Below are positions 1 through 5,246 of a DNA stretch of 5,246 nucleotides, piece after piece. The stretch spans positions 1 through 5,246 of the forward strand of contig JABFSD010000041.1 in the NCBI GenBank assembly GCA_013140935.1, given 5' to 3'. The stretch's first letter is position 1. Each line of letters opens with the position of its first letter. The position numbers and the translations under genes are program-made. This stretch comes from Acidobacteriota bacterium (GTDB taxonomy: Bacteria > Acidobacteriota > Blastocatellia > RBC074). A model generated the notes under the pieces. It saw nothing but the letters and a program-made list of their open reading frames with translations, did not search any database and was not told the DNA's origin.

Positions 1-1594
1 AAAAGAGGGCATTTGACTCGCCTTCAAGATTACCAATTGCGCGATTCAGCGTTAGTGCTTGGTCGGAGAAGTTGAGCGCTTTCTTGAGCTCGTTCTGCTG
101 AATCGAAAGAAGAATCATTCTTTCGATTACGCCGACTTCGCCACGACGCTCACCGGCTGTACGCAACAACACCAACGATTGGTTGAGAGCTTCAAGGGCT
201 TTCTGTTGTTCTCCAAGTTCTGCGTTGGCCCCGCCGATATTCGTGAGTGTATAGGCTTCCCCTACTTGATCACCAACCGCACGTCGCAGCAATAAAGCCT
301 GACCCCAGAAGTCCAGCGCTTTTCGCTGCTCGCTCAACTCAGAGTAAGTCGCACCAATATTACTGAGCGTAGCTGCTTCTCCATAACGGTTGCCTGTCGT
401 CCGGAACAGCAACAGCGCTCGGCTGAGAGAGTCAAGTCCCTTCTGCGGCTCGCCCAATTCAGAGTAAGCACCACTGAGGCTGAGCAACGTGATCGCTTCT
501 CCATTACGATCATCTAGCGCACGCTGCAATGGCAGTGCTTGATTGAAAAAGTCTAGCGCCTTTTGCCATTCGCCTAATGAAAGGTGGATAGCACCAATAT
601 TGCTCAGTATGGTCGCCTCTCCAGGACGATCACTGGTGGCTCGCACCAGCGCTAGCGCTTGGGTTAAGTAGTCGAACGCATTCTGCAACTCACCACGTGA
701 AAGGTAGATTACACCGATGCTGCTAAGCGTGGCTGCTTCTCCATGTGGATAACTAAGAGTACGCATTATCGGTAGCGCTTGGTTAAGAACGTTAAGCGCG
801 TTTTGTAGTTCGCCCAGTGCTAAATATGCATCACCAATATTGCTGAGAGTGATTGCTTCTCTAAAACGGTCGCCAATTGCTCGCCACAGCGGCAATGCTT
901 GCGTGCCGAATTCGAGTCTCTTCTGCCCATCGCCTAACAAACCATAAAGTTCACCGAGGCTATCAAGTGCGTTGGCTTCCTCAAATCGCTCGCCAATTTC
1001 ACGCCATATTTTGACCGCCGCTTCATACTTTCCAATCGCCCGTTGTAGAGATTCCCTCTCTCTTTGCATACGGAGCATTGCCCCTTCTGTAATGAGCTTC
1101 TTAGCAGTAAATCGTTTGATGTCTTGTGTGGTAGCCGCTCGCAGATCTGTGATTCTTACCTCATATCGCCCACTTGAAGCGTCCTTATTGTTTGGCAACA
1201 CCACCAGCCTATAACTTCCAGAAATTGCTGCTATCCAGTAGATCGGTTCCGGCCCTGCGGTGCCGTTGGGGCTATCAACTTCGGCTAACACCTTTCCATC
1301 AGGCCCAACCAGCGTCACCACCACATCAATACCGAGTTGCTCGACCACCACATGCAGATACTGGTTCGCCGCCAGCGTGATTTGGTAAGAATGGGCTTGC
1401 CCTCCAGCTAGCGCTCTTTCAATCGGCTGGCCAAGTTGTAATTGCTCATTGCCCGTTCGTTGAGCAGTGGCGGAGCGGAAGGGCTGCGTAGTTGCGCCAC
1501 AGAACAGACCGAGCGCCAGACTGAGTAACAACATCCATCTGGGACTTTGCTTGCTATGGCAAGGCAATGGTTGAAAGCATCTGTTGTGTTGCAT
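1..1594 (-). CDS. Secreted TPR-repeat protein, probable CHAT-family N-terminal part (partial, 3' end off the left edge)
   Basis: An uninterrupted minus-strand frame gives 531 codons from ATG at 1594 to the window edge with no stop, so the C-terminus is missing. Residues 1-44 look like a Sec signal peptide: a basic N-region, a hydrophobic core at about 21-33 (MLLLSLALGLF) and a possible signal peptidase I site after SATA; there is no lipobox. Residues about 50-148 resemble a PPC-like beta-sandwich, with the conserved stretches GGQAHSYQITL, VVTLVGPDGK and SGSYRLVV. After a helical linker, residues 201-520 form eight 40-residue TPR units in exact register and a ninth begins at 521; the consensus is GEAxTLSNIGxxYxxLGExQKAL followed by QALxLxRAxGDR. 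The start is supported by a GAGG site 6 nt upstream. It lies 11 nt after the kinase gene and is probably co-transcribed with it. In this family the TPR array often leads into a C-terminal CHAT (caspase-like) domain, which cannot be seen here. It could also be a plain TPR scaffold. Confidence 0.88.
   Translation of the reverse strand, partial: MQHNRCFQPLPCHSKQSPRWMLLLSLALGLFCGATTQPFRSATAQRTGNEQLQLGQPIERALAGGQAHSYQITLAANQYLHVVVEQLGIDVVVTLVGPDGKVLAEVDSPNGTAGPEPIYWIAAISGSYRLVVLPNNKDASSGRYEVRITDLRAATTQDIKRFTAKKLITEGAMLRMQRERESLQRAIGKYEAAVKIWREIGERFEEANALDSLGELYGLLGDGQKRLEFGTQALPLWRAIGDRFREAITLSNIGDAYLALGELQNALNVLNQALPIMRTLSYPHGEAATLSSIGVIYLSRGELQNAFDYLTQALALVRATSDRPGEATILSNIGAIHLSLGEWQKALDFFNQALPLQRALDDRNGEAITLLSLSGAYSELGEPQKGLDSLSRALLLFRTTGNRYGEAATLSNIGATYSELSEQRKALDFWGQALLLRRAVGDQVGEAYTLTNIGGANAELGEQQKALEALNQSLVLLRTAGERRGEVGVIERMILLSIQQNELKKALNFSDQALTLNRAIGNLEGESNALF
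35..994 (-). repeat. Eight in-register 120-bp coding repeats (TPR array)
   Basis: Within the TPR gene the DNA repeats with an exact 120-bp period and no insertions or deletions over eight units (residues 201-520); a ninth unit starts at the left edge. Conserved words recur in phase, for example AGCAATATTGGTG or close variants in several units and GGAGAAGC at unit starts. Units differ mainly by point changes. Confidence 0.85.
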
Positions 1595-1600
1595 GGTCGT

Positions 1601-1604
1601 CCTC
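1601..1604 (-). promoter_or_regulatory. Ribosome binding site of the TPR gene
   Basis: On the minus strand GAGG sits 6 nt before the ATG at 1594 and directly after the kinase TAA (1608-1606). Having the site inside the 11-nt junction suggests translational coupling to the kinase gene and supports this start. Confidence 0.6.
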
Positions 1605-1605
1605 T

Positions 1606-3927
1606 TTAATGGTGTTCGAGTTTGACGACGCTCGTCAGCACTGGGCCTTGGCCTTTGAGCTTCGTCTGTTTGCCCGCTTCGTCCTTTTCAGTTTCGGGTT
1701 TATTGATTGCCTGCGCTGCCAGGAACTGAGCCACCGCGTTGAGTTGGCTCGGATTGCTGATGATGCCGCGCTCTTGCGGATTGGCGCGCGCCTTGACGGC
1801 TTCCAGTTCCGGCACCATCTGTTCTGAAAATACCAGCCAGATTTTTTCCACGCCTTCTTCCTGATCGAAGACGAACCAGTCCGCCTCTGGCTGTGCGCTG
1901 GGCGGGGGAAGCTGAATCGGTTGATTCGCGTTGATCTCAGCCGAGCCGTTGTTGAAGGTTGTCGGCGGGAAAAGTACGTTGAAATCGGGCAGGCCATTGG
2001 TTTGCATCGGCCCTTCGTTGAGAACGTAAAGGTAGCCGGATTGCGGGCTGCTCACATTCAGGCGCACTTGATAGCCCGCTTCAAAAATGATCTCGCCGGG
2101 CAGGACGAATGGTTTGCTGCCGGGAAAGCGTTGCGTATCTTTCTGAACGGTCAGCGAATAGCTCAGCCGCCGCTCGGTGACAGGTGGGTTGGGCGCGGCT
2201 TTGGAATAAAGCCAAGCGATAACCCCAAGCGCGAGGCTGAGCAACAAGGCCGCGAGCCAAAGCCAGGGCTTCGGCGCAGCGAGTTTGCCGGATAGCGAGC
2301 GCGCTTTGCCCGGTGGTTTCGGATTGCCCAATTCACCTTTGTGTAAATTGAAAACGTGCAGCTTGACGCCGTGCTTGACTTCATATTCGCCGCAATCGCG
2401 CAGGTATTTCGCCCAGTCACCGACTTGGCTCACGATGTCGGCGGTGGCTTTACTCAACAGGATATGACCGGCGTCGCCCACATCCATCACGCGCTGCGCC
2501 AGATTGATGCCGCTGCCCGAGACGTTGCGGTTTTGATTGATGTCAGCGATGCGCTGCACCGGGCCGGAATGAATGCCCATCCGCAACTTGATTTCAGGAT
2601 GGCGCTTGAGTTCACGGGCGAGTTCCACCGCGCATTTGACTGGAGCCATTGGGTCGCCAAAGAAAACCAGCGCCATGCCGTCACCCGTGGGCAGGCAAAT
2701 CAATTGGCTGTTCATTTGCGCCCGCTGCAATTCCGCCGAGGCATTGACCGTCTCGCGCAGCAATTGAATCAGGCGCGTTTGTTCGTCAATCGTCAGCTTG
2801 GAATAACCGACCAGATCGGTGAACAAGACGTGGCCGATTTCCAGCGTCTGGCCTTCCCCGGTGGAAAGCGGCGCGGAATTGCTGGCCAGAATGCGGGCCA
2901 GCGCGTCGCCGAAATCTCTGGCGCTTGGCGGGCGGAACTGCGGCTCAAAAGCGAGAGCTTTCAAAATCAGCGACTGCGCGGCTTCGGGCAAGGCGGAGCG
3001 CAAGTCGCGCGGCTTGAGCTTGACGCCAGCGCGTTGCAATTCACCCAATTCAACCGGCGAATCGGCATTGAAGGGCCGCCGGCCAGTGATCAACTCGAAA
3101 GCGATCACGCCCATTGCGTAAATATCACTGGCGGGCAGCGGTTTGCCGCGAAACTGTTCGGGAGCCATGTAATGCGGCGTACCCGCGACCATCGTCGTTT
3201 TGACGTGGGTTTCTTCGGGCGCTTCGCGCACGGTGGCGATGCCGAAATCTATGAGCTTGACGTATTCCTCAGCGCCGACCTTTTGCAACATGACGTTTTC
3301 CGGCTTCAGGTCGCGGTGAATGATGCCGTGTTCGTGTGCGGCGGTGAGCGCATGACCAAGTTGCCGCAGCAACTTACCGGCACGCTCCAAATTGATTCCT
3401 TGCCATTCCATCACCGAACGCAAGCTGCTGCCTTGCACATATTGCATTACCAAGTAAGAGCGTCCGTCAGGCAATTCACCAATGTCTATCGCCCGCACTA
3501 CGCCGGGATGGTCAATCAGCGAGAGCGCGGCGATTTCTGCCTTGAAATGCCGCTCGACCCATTCTTTCAGCTTGGGTTCCAGCGCGCTATCCAGCAACAC
3601 TTTGATGACGACGGCTTGATTCAGCCGTTGATCCCGCGCCAACAGCACCACGCCCATGCCGCCGCGTGCCAATTCCTTTTCAATCAAATAGCGACCCCCC
3701 ACCAATTTGCCGGTCCAGCGAATTTCGGTTTTTGCTTCATGGGGCTGAGACACGGGGATGAAATCCACGGTAGGTACGTGCCCATTCAGCAATGCTTCCA
3801 CTTCGGCGCGCAGCTTCACGTCATCGGCGCAGACGTGGTCAAGATAAGCTGCGCGCAGGCGCGGTTCGCTGGCCAGCACGGCTTGCATGAGCTGATTGAT
3901 TTGTCGCTGTCGTTCCGGCGTTCTCAT
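1606..3927 (-). CDS. Membrane Ser/Thr protein kinase fused to a class III cyclase homology domain and a DUF4384-like domain
   Basis: This 773-residue protein has four parts. Residues 1-50 are a helical leader typical of acidobacterial kinases. Residues about 80-346 are a Hanks-type kinase with all key elements: glycine loop ARGGMG (87-92), ATP lysine K109, helix-C E131, HRD loop H204/R205/D206 with K208 and N211, D227-F228-G229, A255-P256-E257, D268 and R332. Thr244, Thr245 and Thr250 lie in the activation segment. Residues about 362-528 are a class III nucleotide cyclase homology domain with metal aspartates D371 and D416 and the transition-state pair N475/R479; the two purine-selecting positions are L412 and N468 instead of Lys and Asp. 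Residues 555-574 form one transmembrane helix. Residues about 587-705 resemble DUF4384 (GYLYVLNEG, VLFP, WFVFDQEEG) and should face the periplasm. The C-terminal tail is charged. The start is fixed by a strong Shine-Dalgarno. Active kinase is very likely; cyclase activity is uncertain. Confidence 0.95.
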   Translation of the reverse strand: MRTPERQRQINQLMQAVLASEPRLRAAYLDHVCADDVKLRAEVEALLNGHVPTVDFIPVSQPHEAKTEIRWTGKLVGGRYLIEKELARGGMGVVLLARDQRLNQAVVIKVLLDSALEPKLKEWVERHFKAEIAALSLIDHPGVVRAIDIGELPDGRSYLVMQYVQGSSLRSVMEWQGINLERAGKLLRQLGHALTAAHEHGIIHRDLKPENVMLQKVGAEEYVKLIDFGIATVREAPEETHVKTTMVAGTPHYMAPEQFRGKPLPASDIYAMGVIAFELITGRRPFNADSPVELGELQRAGVKLKPRDLRSALPEAAQSLILKALAFEPQFRPPSARDFGDALARILASNSAPLSTGEGQTLEIGHVLFTDLVGYSKLTIDEQTRLIQLLRETVNASAELQRAQMNSQLICLPTGDGMALVFFGDPMAPVKCAVELARELKRHPEIKLRMGIHSGPVQRIADINQNRNVSGSGINLAQRVMDVGDAGHILLSKATADIVSQVGDWAKYLRDCGEYEVKHGVKLHVFNLHKGELGNPKPPGKARSLSGKLAAPKPWLWLAALLLSLALGVIAWLYSKAAPNPPVTERRLSYSLTVQKDTQRFPGSKPFVLPGEIIFEAGYQVRLNVSSPQSGYLYVLNEGPMQTNGLPDFNVLFPPTTFNNGSAEINANQPIQLPPPSAQPEADWFVFDQEEGVEKIWLVFSEQMVPELEAVKARANPQERGIISNPSQLNAVAQFLAAQAINKPETEKDEAGKQTKLKGQGPVLTSVVKLEHH

Positions 3928-3933
3928 GGCGTT

Positions 3934-3940
3934 CCTCCCC
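3934..3940 (-). promoter_or_regulatory. Strong ribosome binding site of the kinase gene
   Basis: The minus strand reads GGGGAGG, then AACGCC, then ATG at 3927. Near-consensus sequence at 6-nt spacing decides the kinase start, and the N-terminal leader beginning MRTPERQRQ fits the family. Confidence 0.8.
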
Positions 3941-4168
3941 TTTGGCTGAGAAAAAAGCCTGGATTAGCTGGAGAAAGCCGGGCTATGCAATTGGCATTAC
4001 GAACGAATAACGTCCGCGCCTCGGCACAGGTGAGTGCGCGCAAAAAGTATGACCGCAAGAAGGTCTGACAGGAGGAGAGATTCATCGCTTTTTATCGAAG
4101 GAATGGTGAGTTCAGTGATTGGGGCGGGCGGATAGTAACGCAAGCGCGAAAAATTCAAAATACCATCT

Positions 4169-4192
4169 GGCGCTTCTGAGGCAACTTCTGAG
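4169..4192. repeat. Two degenerate tandem 12-mers after the dehydratase stop
   Basis: On the minus strand CTCAGAAGTTGC is followed directly by CTCAGAAGCGCC, starting at the base after the dehydratase TAA. The two agree at 9 of 12 positions. The first matches the unit of the array at 5168-5235 at 10 of 12 positions, but in the opposite orientation. It may be a decayed copy or chance. Confidence 0.4.
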
Positions 4193-5152
4193 TTAGATCA
4201 ACCAACGGCGGCGTTGTTCTTCGGTCAGGTTGCCGCCGCAAAACACGGTTCCTACTAATTGTCCTGCCAATTCGTCGCGTCGTTTCATTATGGCGGCCAA
4301 GCCGACGGCTCCTGCCGGTTCAACGACGATGCCCAGATGCTGATGCGCCAGACGCATGGCGGGCAACAAGTCTTCGTCTTCGATCAGCCACACATCATCC
4401 AGTACGGTTTCTAAATCTATAAGCGCTTCGGCTACGGGAACACGCACGGCGATGCCGTCGGCGATGGTACGTACGCTGTTGGTTTGAATCCTGCGCCGTG
4501 CGCGCCACGATTGTTCCATGGCAGGCGCGCCGCTCATACATACGCCGATGATGTGCGTCGCCAGTGCGTATGCTCGGCACCACGTACCGATGCCGCTTAA
4601 TAACGCGCCGTTTCCCAGCGGGACTACGAGTGCGTCCATCGGCTCAGGCCATTGGGTGAGTTCGACGGCGATGGTTCCTGCGCCTTCGCTGATGGCGGGT
4701 TCGCGCCCGTCTTCGACGAAAGTCCAGCCGTGGCGCAAGGCGAAGGCGCGCGCGGCATCTTTCGCTTCATCGAAATCATTCCCGGCCAGCGTGACCGTAG
4801 CGCCTAAGGCGCGCATGCGTTCGAGTTTCAAAGGATTGGCTGATTGCGCGGCGAATACGTGCAACGACTTGCCGCGTTCGCGGGCGGCGTAAGCCAGCCC
4901 CTGTCCGAAATTGCCTGCTGAAGCGCACACCAGTTGCGTCACCGCCGGGTCGAGACGCGCGAGAAAGAAATCAGCGCCGCGTCCTTTGAAAGAACGAATC
5001 GGATTTAGGGTTTCGATTTTGCACAACAGTCGCAAGCCGAGTTCCTGGCTGATGGGTTCGCTGATGAATTGCGGGCTGCGCAAGAAGACAGGGTCTACCA
5101 CGTCAGCCGCCGCCGCGATTTCCGATAATGAAAGGCGAACACGCAAGTTCAT
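4193..5152 (-). CDS. PLP-dependent threonine/serine dehydratase-like enzyme (fold type II)
   Basis: This complete 319-residue protein has the usual length of the short (catabolic-type) threonine dehydratases, without a C-terminal ACT regulatory domain. Visible family motifs are the PLP-lysine segment NPIRSFKGRGA (K56 forms the Schiff base), the asparagine loop SAGNFGQG (78-85, N81 beside the cofactor ring), the phosphate-loop region VPLGNGALLSGIG (177-189), EGAGTIAVEL (156-165), VEPAGAVG (277-284) and the closing FCGGN (304-308), where C305 should contact the pyridine nitrogen. Known relatives deaminate L-threonine or L-serine to 2-oxobutyrate or pyruvate in the cytoplasm. The phosphate loop has GNGAL in place of the common GGGGL, and the lysine motif has PIR where many have PTG, so it belongs to a side branch whose substrate I cannot name. 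The ribosome binding site is weak, and the ATG lies 7 nt after a possible upstream stop, consistent with translational coupling. The frame is also open upstream through the repeat, but no ATG, GTG or TTG start lies there. Confidence 0.88.
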   Translation of the reverse strand: MNLRVRLSLSEIAAAADVVDPVFLRSPQFISEPISQELGLRLLCKIETLNPIRSFKGRGADFFLARLDPAVTQLVCASAGNFGQGLAYAARERGKSLHVFAAQSANPLKLERMRALGATVTLAGNDFDEAKDAARAFALRHGWTFVEDGREPAISEGAGTIAVELTQWPEPMDALVVPLGNGALLSGIGTWCRAYALATHIIGVCMSGAPAMEQSWRARRRIQTNSVRTIADGIAVRVPVAEALIDLETVLDDVWLIEDEDLLPAMRLAHQHLGIVVEPAGAVGLAAIMKRRDELAGQLVGTVFCGGNLTEEQRRRWLI

Positions 5153-5159
5153 AAGCGGC

Positions 5160-5246
5160 TCAGGGAGAAGTCGGCGCAGAAGTTGGCGCAGAAGTTGGCG
5201 CAGAAGTTGGCGCAGAAGTTGGCGCAGAAGTTGGCATGGATTCGAG
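5160..5246 (-). CDS. Probable C-terminal tail of an upstream gene, Thr-Ser-Ala-Pro repeats (partial)
   Basis: The minus strand read from the right edge gives LESM, then PTSA repeated five times, then PTSP and a TGA at 5162-5160: 28 codons plus stop. The tail is low-complexity, proline-rich and probably disordered, as is common at protein ends. The stop lies 7 nt before the dehydratase ATG, a normal operon spacing. The call is uncertain because the 12-bp repeat keeps all three minus frames open; a second frame (Asn-Phe-Cys-Ala repeats) ends at a TGA that overlaps the dehydratase ATG. I prefer the Thr-Ser-Ala-Pro frame for its composition. The main body of the protein is outside the window, so no function can be given. 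Confidence 0.4.
   Translation of the reverse strand, partial: LESMPTSAPTSAPTSAPTSAPTSAPTSP
5168..5235. repeat. 12-bp tandem repeat array, about 5.7 copies
   Basis: On the plus strand the unit AAGTTGGCGCAG occurs four times without error (5180-5227). It is preceded by one copy with a single T-to-C change (5168-5179) and followed by a partial copy of 8 bases (5228-5235). The unit length is a multiple of three, so copy number can change without a frameshift in any reading frame. The array lies just before the dehydratase start. Confidence 0.95.

Larger units (their letters stand above)
3928..4192. other. Intergenic region upstream of the kinase operon
   Basis: This 265-bp gap separates the dehydratase stop from the kinase start; both genes point left. 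I see no coding frame worth calling. It ought to hold the dehydratase terminator and the kinase promoter, but neither is clear. The best promoter-like pair on the minus strand is TTGAAT followed by TACTAT (about 4134-4159), each 4 of 6 to the sigma-70 consensus but only 15 nt apart, so I do not call it. No stable GC stem with a U-tract was found after the dehydratase stop. Near the kinase start there is a weak 4-bp stem (GGCT/AGCC around a T-rich loop, about 3944-3959), too short to be a terminator. An AGGAGGAGAG stretch on the plus strand (about 4070-4080) has no start codon at suitable spacing. Confidence 0.6.

Noticed and set aside
35..994. Regular 120-bp periodicity as a CRISPR-like or satellite array
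   Set aside because: The period is a coding one: every unit translates to a TPR helix pair in one continuous frame, and there are no identical repeats separated by unique spacers.
2356..4068. Long open frame of 570 codons on the plus strand, antisense to the kinase
   Set aside because: It covers most of the kinase, whose domains and catalytic residues are unmistakable on the other strand. The antisense translation shows no recognisable motifs and is explained by the kinase's codon bias.
4104..4136. Ten-codon plus-strand frame after a purine-rich stretch in the intergenic region
   Set aside because: Very short, and the AGGAGG-like sequence is badly spaced from its ATG. Nothing else supports expression.
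4134..4159. TTGAAT and TACTAT as a sigma-70 promoter for the kinase operon
   Set aside because: Each hexamer matches only 4 of 6 and the spacer is 15 nt. Such pairs are frequent by chance.
5153..5246. N-terminal extension of the dehydratase through Leu-Arg-Gln-Leu repeats
   Set aside because: The frame is open, but it has no ATG, GTG or TTG in the window, and the family normally begins near the chosen ATG.

Overview
The window reads almost entirely on the minus strand. From right to left it holds the last codons of an unidentified gene ending in a 12-bp tandem repeat, a PLP-dependent threonine/serine dehydratase-like enzyme, a 265-bp gap, a large membrane-anchored Ser/Thr protein kinase with a nucleotide-cyclase-like domain, and a secreted tetratricopeptide-repeat (TPR) protein that runs off the left edge. 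I see no RNA genes, mobile elements or CRISPR arrays.

The likely source is an acidobacterium, perhaps of the Blastocatellia. This is inferred from protein architecture only: the kinase has the short helical N-terminal segment typical of acidobacterial Ser/Thr kinases, and the secreted protein pairs a PPC-like beta domain with 40-residue TPRs, a combination I associate with acidobacterial CHAT-domain proteins. No marker gene confirms this.

Layout: (a) positions 1-1594, secreted TPR protein, 3' end missing; (b) 1606-3927, kinase, cyclase homology domain, transmembrane helix and DUF4384-like domain in one 773-residue chain; (c) 3928-4192, intergenic region that must hold the kinase operon's promoter if it has its own; (d) 4193-5152, dehydratase; (e) 5160-5246, probable tail of an upstream gene, made of Thr-Ser-Ala-Pro repeats.

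The kinase stop and the TPR start are only 11 nt apart, with the ribosome binding site in that gap, so these two genes almost certainly form one transcript. I infer a trans-envelope signalling unit: the kinase and cyclase-like domains lie in the cytoplasm, one helix crosses the membrane, and the DUF4384-like domain lies outside, where the co-expressed TPR protein is also sent. The dehydratase seems metabolically unrelated and probably belongs to the transcript entering from the right.
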